From positions 62,001 to 126,000 of the forward strand of contig PNAE01000013.1 of the NCBI GenBank assembly GCA_003169895.1: DNA of 64,000 nt, written 5' to 3'. The stretch comes from Gemmatimonadota bacterium. GTDB lineage: Bacteria > Gemmatimonadota > Gemmatimonadetes > Gemmatimonadales > GWC2-71-9. Every line of letters begins with the position of its first letter. The first letter of the stretch is position 1. Below the pieces are notes generated by a model, which did not search any database, was not told the origin of the DNA, and was given only the letters and a program-made list of their open reading frames with translations. Below are positions 33,735 through 43,920 of the stretch, one piece after another. The translations under genes and the position numbers were made by a program.

Positions 33735-36137
33735 TCACGGTCGCTCGCCCAACGCCTTCCGCAACTCCTCATACGCCCGTCCGAACGCGGTCATGTCGCC
33801 GCGCCGGAACGCCGCATCAGCTTGCTGTAGCCACTGGCGGGCGGCAGCCAACGCGGTCGCCGCGTCGGGAGCATACTCGGCGACGGCACTGCCCGGGGCC
33901 ATCGCCGCGGCCCACGCTTCGGCCGGCGAATGCCCACCACCGACGCGGTCGCCCACCGCCGTCGTGATCCAGAGCAGCACTGGCCCATCCTGTCGCGGGA
34001 AGGCAAACGTGGGCCGCCACGCAGTGATGGCACCACGCCCGACGGACCACCGGATGCTGCGCAACGCGATCGAGTCGCCTGCGGCAGCAATCGAGTCCTG
34101 TAGATGCGTCATGATCGGCGTGCGACTCCACAGCTGCCGCAGCTGGGCGCGATTCTCGCCGGCGGTGCCGTCGGATTCGCGGCGATCGAGGCGTAATTGC
34201 GGCATTCCGTCAACGCGGTACGCAGTCGCCAGTGTCACGGCCTCACCACGCGTATCTTCGAAGACCATTTGCCGACCTGGCACATGCCCGGTGACCCAGA
34301 GTGGCGCCGGCGCAAGCGGCGCGCCGAACTGGGTCGGCAGCCGCCCGGCATGCCACGTCGGCCCTTCGAGTACGGCGAGCTGCGACTCGAACCACGCCTC
34401 CGGATAGGTCACGCTGCTGCGCACCATCGGCGACAATACACCGCGCTCGGCGATCACCGGACCAAGGAGGCGCGCCCACGCGCTTCCGAGTGAGTCAGCG
34501 GCGGGGTCAACGTAGAAATGCGTTTCACCGCTGGCGACGTCGACGGTGCACAACAGCACGGGAACGGCGCCGGCGACCTGCTTGCCTGCCCATGGTGCGC
34601 GGGTCGCCAGCGGGAATTGATCGACCGTGAGCAGGCCCTGCACCAGCCATGTGGGGCGGGTATTCACCATGATGAGATCGGCGGGCGTCCACGCGAGCAT
34701 CGGCACCACCGCGGCCGCCCGTTCGGTCGGGTCGAGATGCCAGTCGAAGCCGCCTTCTGGCGGATCGCGCAACATTCCGGGCGCTTGTCGCGCCCACGCG
34801 AACAGCCAGCGCCGCAGCGGCCCGCCGGACGGAACACCGCCGCTGGCGGCGCGCCATCGCGGCGGTCCGGGACGCGCGCGCGGATCGGCGATCGTGCGCC
34901 AGACCGGGCGCGCCGATCGCGCCTCCTCGTTCGATCGAATCAGCATTGGCGCACCGGAACTCCCGGTCACCCCGTCGGCGATCGCCAGCACGTCGAGTCG
35001 CGCCGGGTCGGCCGCGGCGAGCGTCCCGACGAACCAGACCGGGAGCGATTGCCCGGCCACCACCACGGTGCCTGGGGTCGCCCCGGCCATCACACTGCCG
35101 GCGCGCTCGGCCATCCGACCGAGCATGTCCGGGTCCCAGAGCGCGGTGACTTGCGGTGCGCTATCGGATTGCGTGGGTACTCCGGGCTGACGGATCCCCC
35201 ATGCGATCGCATCAAAGCGACGAGCTGTCGCCACGGCGCTTGGCGAAGGCGCGAGGTCATCGTTCAGCGCGGGGATCAGGAAACGCTCCCCCAACGCTCC
35301 CACTCCCAGCACGATCCAGGTCGCCACGAGCAGCCCATTTCGCCCCCGCAGCGCCCAGACCATGCTCAGCAGCCCGGTCGCCAATGCCACGCCGGCCATG
35401 ATCTGCGTGGACCGAAGGCGGATGGCCGCGTTGACGCGGAGGGCCGTCGGCGCAGACGCGGCGAGATGGTAGGGGGCAAGCAAGTACCCCGCCCCGATCA
35501 CCAGCGCAACGAACGCGAGCAGCACACCAAGGTGCTGGCGCGCATCGGGGTGGATAACCACCGCGCCGTGCTCCCGCTGCACGGCGCCAATAGCGACGTA
35601 GAGCGCGGCGCAAAACGCGAGCCCGAGGAGTGCGAGAATCTCCACGAAGCGGTGTCCCAGATCCCAAACGGGCAACTGCGCGACGAAAACACCGAGGTCC
35701 CGGTTCAGCAGCGGATCCTTCACGCCGTACGTCACACCTTGCCATGCCAGCGCGATCGGCTCACGCCATGCGTGTGCGCCGGCACCAGCGATCAGTCCCA
35801 GCAGGATGCCGGCGGACGCCGCCCCGGCGAGGAGCAGACGAGTCGGGATCGCTTCACGGAGCTGGAGATCACCGAGCCGGCGAGTGACCTGAACTGACGC
35901 GATTACCCGCGCGACAAGCAGGGCCTGAATTGCGAACCACAGCGATGCCGCGACGATCGCGCCCGCCTCGAGCGCGACCCCAAGCAGCTGCCAGCGGCTC
36001 ACGAACGCAGCGGCCGACGGCGAAATGGTGGCGGCCCACGATCGTTCCGCAACGAATGACGCCGTCCAGCGTCCCGCGAGCAGGAGCGCGATCAGCACGG
36101 CGACGGCGCCCGCCAAGCGGCGCACCCGGGGTGTCAT
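33735..36137 (-). CDS. UPF0182 family membrane protein
   Basis: An 800-residue protein of unknown function. About seven membrane helices fill the first 300 residues (LAGAVAVLIALLLAGRW, LLLAGAASAGILLGLIAG and later ones). Between helices, YGVKDPLLNRDLGVFVAQLP matches the UPF0182 signature (a GVxDPxxxxDxxFYxxxLP-like string). The large C-terminal part (about 300-800) is soluble, with PTWLVQGLLTVDQFPLATRA-like stretches, and ends in a short acidic and Ala-rich tail seen in this family. It is shorter than many members (about 900). It lies between sucC and a phosphohexomutase on the same strand, with no functional link evident. Confidence 0.75.
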   Translation of the reverse strand: MTPRVRRLAGAVAVLIALLLAGRWTASFVAERSWAATISPSAAAFVSRWQLLGVALEAGAIVAASLWFAIQALLVARVIASVQVTRRLGDLQLREAIPTRLLLAGAASAGILLGLIAGAGAHAWREPIALAWQGVTYGVKDPLLNRDLGVFVAQLPVWDLGHRFVEILALLGLAFCAALYVAIGAVQREHGAVVIHPDARQHLGVLLAFVALVIGAGYLLAPYHLAASAPTALRVNAAIRLRSTQIMAGVALATGLLSMVWALRGRNGLLVATWIVLGVGALGERFLIPALNDDLAPSPSAVATARRFDAIAWGIRQPGVPTQSDSAPQVTALWDPDMLGRMAERAGSVMAGATPGTVVVAGQSLPVWFVGTLAAADPARLDVLAIADGVTGSSGAPMLIRSNEEARSARPVWRTIADPRARPGPPRWRAASGGVPSGGPLRRWLFAWARQAPGMLRDPPEGGFDWHLDPTERAAAVVPMLAWTPADLIMVNTRPTWLVQGLLTVDQFPLATRAPWAGKQVAGAVPVLLCTVDVASGETHFYVDPAADSLGSAWARLLGPVIAERGVLSPMVRSSVTYPEAWFESQLAVLEGPTWHAGRLPTQFGAPLAPAPLWVTGHVPGRQMVFEDTRGEAVTLATAYRVDGMPQLRLDRRESDGTAGENRAQLRQLWSRTPIMTHLQDSIAAAGDSIALRSIRWSVGRGAITAWRPTFAFPRQDGPVLLWITTAVGDRVGGGHSPAEAWAAAMAPGSAVAEYAPDAATALAAARQWLQQADAAFRRGDMTAFGRAYEELRKALGERP

Positions 36138-36141
36138 CGTA

Positions 36142-37512
36142 TCAGCCCCGAATGCCTCGTGCCGCCAGCCACTGCATCAGCTCCGCCCGGTGCGCGTCGC
36201 GCGCCTCCGGCGAGGTCGCCTCGAATCGCAGCACCAGCACCGGCTGCGTGTTCGAAGCTCGTAACAGGCCCCATCCGTCGGGATAGGTGATGCGAACGCC
36301 GTCGATCGTAAGCACGGGGTACCGGGCTCCGAAGTGCGCGATCGCTTCCGCGACGATGCCGAACTTGAGCGCATCGTCACAGTCGACCCGGAGCTCGGGC
36401 GTGGTGAACGTCACCGGAACGTCGGCGAGCAGTCGCGAAAGACCGGGACCAGAGGCGGCGACGATCTCGAGCAACCGCGCGGCGGCAAAGAGTGCGTCAT
36501 CAAAGCCCAGCCAGTCACCCCCGAAGAAGATGTGACCGCTCATCTCGCCAGCCAGCGGTGCGTGCTCCACTTTCATTTTCGCTTCGATCAGCGAATGTCC
36601 GGTCTTCCAGATGACCGGACGCGCCCCTGCCCTGGTGAGTGCCTGTGCCAGCGTGTCGGAGCATTTCACGTCGAAAATGACCGCGATACCGCGGCCGAAC
36701 CGGCGCACCGCATCGCGACCGAACAGCACCAGCAGCTGGTCACCCCAGACGGGCCGGGCGTTTTCATCCACTGCGCCAATCCGATCACCGTCACCGTCGA
36801 ACGCAATGCCGAGTTCGGCGCCCTGCTCGCGGACGACGCGTTGCAGATCGGCGAGGTTCTCGAGCACGGTCGGATCCGGATGGTGATTGGGAAAGGTGCC
36901 ATCGCTCTCGGCGAACAACGGGATCACCTCCGCGCCGAGCTCGCGCAGTGTCTCAATCGCAACCAGCGACATGACACCGTTGCCGCAATCGGCGACCACC
37001 TTGACGCGCCGGGCCAGCCGATGACGGGCCACGATCGCCTCCCGATAGCGCACCAGGACCCCATCGTCACGCTCGTCAATGCCCGCACCGACGACGTAGC
37101 GCTCCGATTCGATGCGCTCGCCGAGCGCGGTGATCGCCGGGCCGTGCAGCGATTCGCCCGCCAGCACGAACTTGAACCCGTTGAACTCGGGAGGGTTGTG
37201 GGACCCGGTGACCTGAACTCCGCCGTCGGCGCCGAGGGATTGCACGGCGAAATACAGCGCGGGCGTGGGGACCGTGCCAATCTCGACCACGGTGACGCCG
37301 GTCGCCGCAAGTCCCCGCCGCAGGCCGGCCGAGAGTCCGTCGCTGGACGGTCGATTGTCGCGACCGACCGCGATGCGCGGTGCCGGCCCGAGTTGCTCGA
37401 CCGCAGTGCTCCCGAACGCGCGCCCCAGATGTTCGGCGAACTCCGGGGTCAACTGCGCGCCGATGACGCCGCGCACGTCGTATTCGCGAAAAACGGACTG
37501 GGGGACCTTCAC
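36142..37512 (-). CDS. phosphomannomutase/phosphoglucomutase
   Basis: A 456-residue alpha-D-phosphohexomutase that shifts phosphate between C1 and C6 of mannose or glucose for polysaccharide precursors. FREYDVRGVIG opens the fold, VTGSHNPPEFNG holds the phospho-Ser, AFDGDGDRIGAVDE is the metal loop, and GEMSGHIFF is the sugar loop. RASNTQPVLVLRFEA near the end is the phosphate-binding region. Four bases separate it from the UPF0182 gene and thirteen from nuoN. Confidence 0.9.
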   Translation of the reverse strand: MKVPQSVFREYDVRGVIGAQLTPEFAEHLGRAFGSTAVEQLGPAPRIAVGRDNRPSSDGLSAGLRRGLAATGVTVVEIGTVPTPALYFAVQSLGADGGVQVTGSHNPPEFNGFKFVLAGESLHGPAITALGERIESERYVVGAGIDERDDGVLVRYREAIVARHRLARRVKVVADCGNGVMSLVAIETLRELGAEVIPLFAESDGTFPNHHPDPTVLENLADLQRVVREQGAELGIAFDGDGDRIGAVDENARPVWGDQLLVLFGRDAVRRFGRGIAVIFDVKCSDTLAQALTRAGARPVIWKTGHSLIEAKMKVEHAPLAGEMSGHIFFGGDWLGFDDALFAAARLLEIVAASGPGLSRLLADVPVTFTTPELRVDCDDALKFGIVAEAIAHFGARYPVLTIDGVRITYPDGWGLLRASNTQPVLVLRFEATSPEARDAHRAELMQWLAARGIRG

Positions 37513-37525
37513 GCGGGCCTCGAAA

Positions 37526-39025
37526 TCAGCGCGGACCGATCGGCAGTTCGCTCTGGCGCAGTTGGACTGCCGTCTGGGTCGCGAAGTTCAGCACGGTATT
37601 CGGCCAAACACCCAGCAGCAGGATCGCGAAGACGCAGATCCCCACCGCGATGCGCGCGGGCCGTGGAAACCGGATGGTCTGGTGGGCCTGGCGCGTACGG
37701 GCTGGCTTGAGCGTCATCGCGAGCACGACCGGGAGGTAGTAGCCAATGGAAATCGCGCTGCCGACCATGGCGATGACGGGCAGTGTCGTCTGCCCTGCTC
37801 GCAAGGCCGCGGACAGCAGGTACCACTTCCCGATGAACCCGAACGTACCGGGAAAGCCCAGCAGCGACAGCATGCAGATACTGAGCCCAATCGACGCGAA
37901 CGGGCGTACCGAAAACAGCCCCTCGAGATCGGTTAGCCGGACGGTGCGCGCGCCGGCGCGTTCGATTGACGCGAGGATGCCGAACGCCGCGACGATGGTG
38001 ACGCTGTAGGCGAGCAGGTAGATCAGCACCGCGGCCGTCCCCTCGTCCGAATGGGCCCAGACGGCGAGCAGCAGGTAGCCGGCGTGTGCGATGGCGCTGT
38101 ACGCCAGCATGCGCTTCATCGATGTCTGCGACAGCGCGGTCAGGTTGCCAACCAGGATCGTGATCGCCGCGAGCCCGAAGATCACCGGACGCCAGAGATC
38201 CACCAGCGCCGGGAACACCTCGGCAAGGACGCGAACCAGCGCCAGGAACGCCGCCGCCTTCACCCCGCTGGCCATGAACGCGGTGATCGGCGTCGGGGCG
38301 CCCTCGTAGACGTCGGGCGCCCACGCATGGAACGGCACGGCCGCAATCTTGAAGGCGAACCCAACCAGGATCAGACCCATGCCGAGTTTCGCCATCAAGG
38401 TCGGCGGTGTCGCGGCGAATTGCGCGCCGATCAGGTCGAAGTTGAACTGGCCGGTTGCGCCGTAGGTCAGGGCGATCCCATAGAGCAGGAATCCGGAGGC
38501 GAACGCGCCGATGAGGAAGTATTTCAACGCCGCCTCGGCCGATGCCCGTCGGGTGCGGTCGAATCCCGCGAGGACGTAGACCGAGATCGACATGACCTCG
38601 AGACCGAGGAACAGCGTGATCAGGTCGGCCGCGCCAGCAAGGAGCATCATGCCGACGGTCGCCAGCATCAGCATCGGATAATATTCCGGCGCGAGAATAC
38701 CCTGGCGAATGAGCCATCGCACCGACAGGATCGCCACGGCGGCCGCGATCCACAGCAGCAGCGCATCGCTCGCGAATCGGAAGCCATCCAGCGCAATCAT
38801 GAACGACAGGCCCTCGGGGCGCGCGCCACGCCATGCGAGCCAAGCCGTCGCCGCGGCGGCGAAGATGTACCCCACGATCGAGAGCCCGCCGGCCGTCCGC
38901 ATATCGTGGCCGTCGCGGTGGTGCCATGCGACGTACATCAGCACGACGAGCGCCCAGAACGTCAGGACCAGTTCGGGCAGCAGGGCGAGGGTCGCGCCGC
39001 CCGGCGAAGACAGGTCGATCGGCAT
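37526..39025 (-). CDS. nuoN: NADH-quinone oxidoreductase subunit N
   Basis: A 499-residue antiporter-like membrane subunit of complex I. About 14 helices, with conserved proton-path residues in segments such as LGLEVMSISVYVLAG and AFKIAAVPFHAWAPDVYEG. It is the last of the nuo genes and shares one base with nuoM. Confidence 0.95.
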   Translation of the reverse strand: MPIDLSSPGGATLALLPELVLTFWALVVLMYVAWHHRDGHDMRTAGGLSIVGYIFAAAATAWLAWRGARPEGLSFMIALDGFRFASDALLLWIAAAVAILSVRWLIRQGILAPEYYPMLMLATVGMMLLAGAADLITLFLGLEVMSISVYVLAGFDRTRRASAEAALKYFLIGAFASGFLLYGIALTYGATGQFNFDLIGAQFAATPPTLMAKLGMGLILVGFAFKIAAVPFHAWAPDVYEGAPTPITAFMASGVKAAAFLALVRVLAEVFPALVDLWRPVIFGLAAITILVGNLTALSQTSMKRMLAYSAIAHAGYLLLAVWAHSDEGTAAVLIYLLAYSVTIVAAFGILASIERAGARTVRLTDLEGLFSVRPFASIGLSICMLSLLGFPGTFGFIGKWYLLSAALRAGQTTLPVIAMVGSAISIGYYLPVVLAMTLKPARTRQAHQTIRFPRPARIAVGICVFAILLLGVWPNTVLNFATQTAVQLRQSELPIGPR

Positions 39026-40575
39026 CAGGGCTGCGCTCCGGGATCAGGCAAGGCGGCCGGTGGAAGCGCCGGCGTGACCATCTCCACGTAGTGGCGTGCG
39101 GCGCCCTCGGTCCGCCTGAGCAACGGCGCGGGATAGAGGCCGACCCAGATCATCGCCGCAATCAGCGGTCCGATCACCGCCAGCTCGCGAAGGTTGAGGT
39201 CGCCGATGCCTTCGTTCAGCGGGTTGGTCAGTCGATTGAAGAACACGCGCTGCGTCGACCACAGCATGTAGGCCGCGGAGAACACCACGACAGTCGCGGC
39301 GATGGCGACCAGCCACGGATAGCGGCCGAACGAGCCCAGCAGCACCAGGAACTCGCCGACGAAGCCGTTGAGCCCGGGCAGCCCGATCGAGGAGAACGCG
39401 GTGATCACGAACGCGGTCGCGAGGAGCGGCGTAACGCGGGCGAGTCCGCCGTAGTCGGCGATCTTCCGGGTGTGACGTCGCTCGTACAGCATGCCGATCA
39501 TGAAGAACAACGCGCCCGTCGACAGACCGTGTGACACCATCACCATGATGGCGCCCTGGACACTCTCCACCGTACTTCCCCAGATCCCGAGCATCACGAA
39601 CCCGAGATGGCTGACCGACGAATACGCGATCAACCGCTTGAGGTCGGGCTGCACCATCGCCACGAGCGCAGCGTAGACGATGCCGATTACCGACAGTGTC
39701 GCGATCACCATGCCGGTCGTCTTCGACAACGCGAACATCGGGAAGAACGGAATCGCGAAGCGCAGGAATCCGTAGGTGCCCATCTTCAGCAGGATCACCG
39801 CGAGGTCGACGGACCCGGCCGTGGGTGCCTCGGTGTGCGCGTCCGGCAGCCAGGTATGGAACGGGAAGAGCGGCACCTTCACGGCGAACGCCAGCGCGAA
39901 CGCCGTGAACAGCCACCCACCCCATGGCCTGAGCAGGTTGGCGTGGTCGAGCAGGTTGTCGTACGCGAAGGAGTACTGGCCGGTCGCCTTGCCGACCACC
40001 GCCACCATCCAGATGATCGCGACCAGCATCATGAACGAGCCGACGAACGTATAGATCACGAACTTGGTGGCGGCGTAGATGCGGTTGGCGCTGCCCCAGA
40101 TGCCGATCATGAAATACATCGGGATCAGCAGCATCTCCCAGAACATGTAGAACAGGAACAAGTCGGTGGCGACGAACACCCCGAGCATGCCGGTGTTCAG
40201 CGCCATGATCAACGCGTAGAAGCCGCGTTGCTTCTGGTCGATGCCTCGCCAGCTTCCCCAGACCACGAGCGGGAGCATGATCACCGACAGCAGCACCAGG
40301 AGCAGCGACAGGCCGTCGATCCCGACCCGATACCCGATCCCGAACCTGGACATCCAGGTCACGTCAGTGACGAACTGCATGCCGGACCGCGTGGGATCGA
40401 ACGCCCACCACAGTCCGATGCCGAGCACCATTTCCATCAGCGCGACAACGAACGCGATGTAGCGCGCCGCACGTGCGGGCGCGAACAGGATGACCGGCAT
40501 CGCCAGGATCGGCAGCGCGAGCAGGACGTGAATGATCCAGTGCTCGTAGCCAATGGCAGCGAGGAGGGCGGCCAT
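39025..40575 (-). CDS. nuoM: NADH-quinone oxidoreductase subunit M
   Basis: A 516-residue antiporter-like subunit. FYMFWEMLLIPMYFMIG carries the key Glu of the proton path, AFAVKVPLFPFHTWLPDAH the key Lys, and LIAYSSVSHLGFVMLGIW a typical helix. The start lies three bases after nuoL. Confidence 0.96.
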   Translation of the reverse strand: MAALLAAIGYEHWIIHVLLALPILAMPVILFAPARAARYIAFVVALMEMVLGIGLWWAFDPTRSGMQFVTDVTWMSRFGIGYRVGIDGLSLLLVLLSVIMLPLVVWGSWRGIDQKQRGFYALIMALNTGMLGVFVATDLFLFYMFWEMLLIPMYFMIGIWGSANRIYAATKFVIYTFVGSFMMLVAIIWMVAVVGKATGQYSFAYDNLLDHANLLRPWGGWLFTAFALAFAVKVPLFPFHTWLPDAHTEAPTAGSVDLAVILLKMGTYGFLRFAIPFFPMFALSKTTGMVIATLSVIGIVYAALVAMVQPDLKRLIAYSSVSHLGFVMLGIWGSTVESVQGAIMVMVSHGLSTGALFFMIGMLYERRHTRKIADYGGLARVTPLLATAFVITAFSSIGLPGLNGFVGEFLVLLGSFGRYPWLVAIAATVVVFSAAYMLWSTQRVFFNRLTNPLNEGIGDLNLRELAVIGPLIAAMIWVGLYPAPLLRRTEGAARHYVEMVTPALPPAALPDPGAQP

Positions 40576-40578
40576 CGG

Positions 40579-42549
40579 CTACCTCACCAGGGTGCGAAGG
40601 ATCAACACGGCGCCGACCGCGAACATCGTGACGTAGAAGGCGACCTGCCCGTTCTGCAGCCGGGAGCCCAGCCAGCCGAGACCCTCTGCCAGGCGGGCCG
40701 TACCGCCGACACCAAGGCGATCCACCAGGAACGCATCGACCGTCTGCCAGAGTACCCTGCGTGAGAGCCAGACCGTGGGGTTGACGAACACCTTCTGGTA
40801 CAACTCGTCGACGTAGTACTTGTGGTACACTGCCCGCCAGAAGCCGTGCTCTTCCGGCGACTGGGCGGGCGTGAGGATCGTGGCCCGGGAGGTTACCCAC
40901 CACCCGCCGATCAGGCCCACTGCCGCGGCCGCGACGGCGAGCGAAATCAGGAGCAGCGCGCTGGCCCCCTCGACCTCGGGGAGGGGCGTCATCGTCATGC
41001 GCGCCGTCTCGGTGACGGGCGCAAGCCATCGCTCGAGCCAGCCCGTACCCCCGACGAAATGCGGCAGGTTGATGACACCACCCAGCACGCTCAGCAGGCC
41101 GAGCACGACGAGCGGCCCGGTCATGGTCCACGGCGCGTCGTGCAGGTACTCTGCCGCCTTGTCACCGCCGCGGAACCGCCCGAGGAAGGTCATCGCCAGC
41201 AGCCGGGCCATGTAGAACGCCGTCATCAGCGCCGCGCCGAGAGCCAGCGCCCAGCAGACCAGGTAGATCGGGTGCTGGGTACCGCGAGCGAATGCGGCGC
41301 CGAGGATCTCATCCTTGGAGAAGAAGCCGGAGAACGGCGGCACGCCGGAGATCGCCAGCGTCGCGACCAGCATGAGCGAGAAGGTCCAGGGCATCCATCG
41401 CCGCAGGCCGCCCATGTTGCGCATGTCTTGCGCGTCCGCGTCGGAGTGCGCGTGATGGAACGCATGATGCAGCGCGTGAATCACGCTGCCGGCGCCCAGG
41501 AACAGGAGCGCCTTGAAAAACGCGTGGGTGATCAGGTGGAAAATGCCAGACGCGAAGGCGCCGGTGCCCACGCCGAGGAACATGTATCCCAGTTGCGACA
41601 CGGTGGAATAGGCCAGCACCTTCTTGATGTCGTACTGGCGCAGGCCGATGCTGGCGGCGACAAATGCGGTCAATGCCCCGACGACCGCGACAACCTCGAG
41701 CGAGACCGGCGCCAGGGCGAACACCGACGCGGTCCGGACCACCAGAAACACGCCGGCCGTGACCATGGTGGCGGCATGGATCAGGGCCGATACGGGCGTC
41801 GGACCGGCCATCGCGTCGGGCAGCCAGACGTACAGGGGAATCTGTGCCGACTTGCCCGTGCATCCCAGGAACAGCGCCAGCGCGATCAGCAGCGCGGCGC
41901 TGCTTCCAATCGGGAAGACCGCCCCGGCGCGCATCGTGATGCCGACGAAATCCAGTGTACCGAGATGCCACCAGAGCAGGAACATCGCGACCAGCACGCC
42001 GAAATCGCCGATCCGGTTGGCAAGGAATGCCTTCTTGCCGGCGTCGGAGTTCGCATCGATCTCGTACCAGAAGCCGATCAGCAGGTAGGAGCAGAGCCCG
42101 ACGCCTTCCCAACCGATGAATGACACTGGCAACGACGCGCCCAGCACCAGCACCAGCATGAATACGATGAACAGGTTGAGGTACGCGAAGTAACGCGCGT
42201 ATCCCGGGTCGCTCCGCATGTAGCCGACCGAAAACAGGTGAATCAGTCCACCAACCCCGGTGATGACAAGCAGCATGATTGCCGAGAGATGATCGACCCG
42301 GAATGCGAAGTCGATCGACAGCCGCTCGCTCACCGGCATCCAATGCCAGAGCACCACGGGCACGGATGGCCGAGGGTCGTGCACGAGCGCGTTGAAGACG
42401 CCGACGGCCACGACAAACGCGCCCGCCAGCACCCCGACACCGATGATGGAGACGGCGGTCTTGGCGGCGGGCCGCCGAATCGCCAGCAGTGCGTTGGCAA
42501 CGGCGCCGAACAGCGGGAAGGCGACGGCGAGCCAAACCAGTTGGACCAC
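40579..42549 (-). CDS. nuoL: NADH-quinone oxidoreductase subunit L
   Basis: A 656-residue subunit, the largest antiporter-like part of complex I, with the long lateral helix at the C-terminal end. GWEGVGLCSYLLIGFWYE, KSAQIPLYVWLPDAMAGPTP and LAYSTVSQLGYMFLGVG are family hallmarks. It starts with GTG 42549, three bases after nuoK. Confidence 0.96.
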   Translation of the reverse strand: MVQLVWLAVAFPLFGAVANALLAIRRPAAKTAVSIIGVGVLAGAFVVAVGVFNALVHDPRPSVPVVLWHWMPVSERLSIDFAFRVDHLSAIMLLVITGVGGLIHLFSVGYMRSDPGYARYFAYLNLFIVFMLVLVLGASLPVSFIGWEGVGLCSYLLIGFWYEIDANSDAGKKAFLANRIGDFGVLVAMFLLWWHLGTLDFVGITMRAGAVFPIGSSAALLIALALFLGCTGKSAQIPLYVWLPDAMAGPTPVSALIHAATMVTAGVFLVVRTASVFALAPVSLEVVAVVGALTAFVAASIGLRQYDIKKVLAYSTVSQLGYMFLGVGTGAFASGIFHLITHAFFKALLFLGAGSVIHALHHAFHHAHSDADAQDMRNMGGLRRWMPWTFSLMLVATLAISGVPPFSGFFSKDEILGAAFARGTQHPIYLVCWALALGAALMTAFYMARLLAMTFLGRFRGGDKAAEYLHDAPWTMTGPLVVLGLLSVLGGVINLPHFVGGTGWLERWLAPVTETARMTMTPLPEVEGASALLLISLAVAAAAVGLIGGWWVTSRATILTPAQSPEEHGFWRAVYHKYYVDELYQKVFVNPTVWLSRRVLWQTVDAFLVDRLGVGGTARLAEGLGWLGSRLQNGQVAFYVTMFAVGAVLILRTLVR

Positions 42550-42552
42550 GCG

Positions 42553-42849
42553 TCAACCCCTGAGCAGGTTGATGTGCGTGAGATCGACCGACTGGGTATG
42601 CCGGAAGATCGCCAGGATGATCGCCAATCCGACCGCAGCCTCGGCCGCGGCCACGGTCATGACGAAGAACACCATGATCTGGCCGCTCACGCCGTGCAGT
42701 TGCGCCAGGGCAATGAAGGTGAGGTTGACGGCGTTGAGCATGAGCTCGACGCACATGAAGACCACGATGGCGTTGCGCCGGATGAGCACCCCTGCCACAC
42801 CCAGCACGAACAGCACCGCGGAGAGCGCGAGCGACGGTCCGAGGAGCAT
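42553..42849 (-). CDS. nuoK: NADH-quinone oxidoreductase subunit K
   Basis: A 98-residue three-helix membrane subunit. The middle helix with [14 protein letters not shown] carries the conserved Glu of the proton channel, and [17 protein letters not shown] is the usual third helix. It shares a base with nuoJ. Confidence 0.95.
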   Translation of the reverse strand: MLLGPSLALSAVLFVLGVAGVLIRRNAIVVFMCVELMLNAVNLTFIALAQLHGVSGQIMVFFVMTVAAAEAAVGLAIILAIFRHTQSVDLTHINLLRG

Positions 42850-43424
42850 CAGAGCTTCTTCTTGGCGAGGACGACGGCGCCGACCACTGCCGCCAGCAGG
42901 AGAACCGAAGTCACTTCAAACGGAATCAGGTAGCCCTGGAACAATGGCTGGGCCACGCTGCCCACGGCGCCTTGCGTCGCGGTGGCCACGGCCAGCGCGT
43001 TGCCTTCCGGGAAAACCAGCCGAGGATCGACCGGGCTCGGCATGGTCGACACCTCGCGCGCGAGGCGCGCCGGGGTGTAGCTGTGCAGCGTCACCAGCGT
43101 CGTGCCGAGCACCGCGGCGAGACCGACACCCACCACCCATGCCGGCCAGCGCTTCCAATCGTGCGGCACGTCTTCGAGGTTCAGGAGCATGATCACGAAG
43201 AGGAACAACACCATGACCGCGCCCGCGTACACCAGCACCTGGATCGCGGCGATGAACTGCGCCTGCAGGATCACGAAGATCGCGGCCAGCGCGAACATGG
43301 TCGAAACCAGCCACAGGGCCGAGGCAAGCGCGTTGCTCCGGGTGATGCACAGCAGCGCCGATCCGACGGCCCAGACCGCGAACACGTAGAAGATGACCGT
43401 GGTCACCGTCACGTTACTCGCCAC
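42849..43424 (-). CDS. nuoJ: NADH-quinone oxidoreductase subunit J
   Basis: A 191-residue, five-helix membrane subunit. [20 protein letters not shown] is the family signature around the flexible third helix. The start ATG 43424 lies within the end of nuoI, an 11-base overlap. Confidence 0.95.
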   Translation of the reverse strand: MASNVTVTTVIFYVFAVWAVGSALLCITRSNALASALWLVSTMFALAAIFVILQAQFIAAIQVLVYAGAVMVLFLFVIMLLNLEDVPHDWKRWPAWVVGVGLAAVLGTTLVTLHSYTPARLAREVSTMPSPVDPRLVFPEGNALAVATATQGAVGSVAQPLFQGYLIPFEVTSVLLLAAVVGAVVLAKKKL

Positions 43425-43920
43425 GCGGGTCGGAGGGGTCCCACAGGGTCGACACGGGATGGGTCTGCGCGGACAGCCGCTCGAGGTCGTAGACGAAGCG
43501 ATCGCGGGAATACTCGGAATTCTCGTAGTGCACGCCGACGTGGATCGCTTCCTCCGGGCAGACCTCCTGGCAGTATCCGCAGAAGACGCACCGGAACTCG
43601 TCGATCTCGTAGATCAACGGGTACCGATTGCCGGCTTCGTCCTCGCCCGGCACCAGCTTGATGCAGTTGGCCGGACAGATCTGCGGACAGAGGCCGCAGG
43701 CAACGCACTTGGAACGCCCCTGCTCGTCGGTCAACATCCGATGCGTCCCGCGCCACCGGGTGGCGATGCGCCAGTCGTCGGTGCTCTTCGCTTCGGGATA
43801 CTGCATCGTCACGCGAGCCTGCAACATGTGCTTGAACGTCAGCGCCATGCCCTTGAGCGTCGCCCGGACGTACGACACCTCCCGCTCCGGTCGCGCCATC
43901 ACCTTCACGCCGATCGCCAT
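43414..43920 (-). CDS. nuoI: NADH-quinone oxidoreductase subunit I
   Basis: A 168-residue subunit holding two [4Fe-4S] clusters (N6a, N6b) that hand electrons on to N2 in NuoB. The ligands are in CVACGLCPQICPANCI and CVFCGYCQEVCPEEAI. ATG 43920 shares one base with the nuoH stop. Confidence 0.96.
   Translation of the reverse strand: MAIGVKVMARPEREVSYVRATLKGMALTFKHMLQARVTMQYPEAKSTDDWRIATRWRGTHRMLTDEQGRSKCVACGLCPQICPANCIKLVPGEDEAGNRYPLIYEIDEFRCVFCGYCQEVCPEEAIHVGVHYENSEYSRDRFVYDLERLSAQTHPVSTLWDPSDPRGE

Noticed and set aside
34518-35897. Long open frame (459 codons) on the plus strand inside the UPF0182 gene
   Set aside because: It is antisense to a recognised gene, and its translation is Arg/His/Gln-rich low-complexity sequence, as expected from high-GC antisense frames.
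36334-37710. Plus-strand open frame opposite the phosphohexomutase
   Set aside because: It is antisense to a gene with clear phospho-Ser and metal motifs and has no domain of its own.
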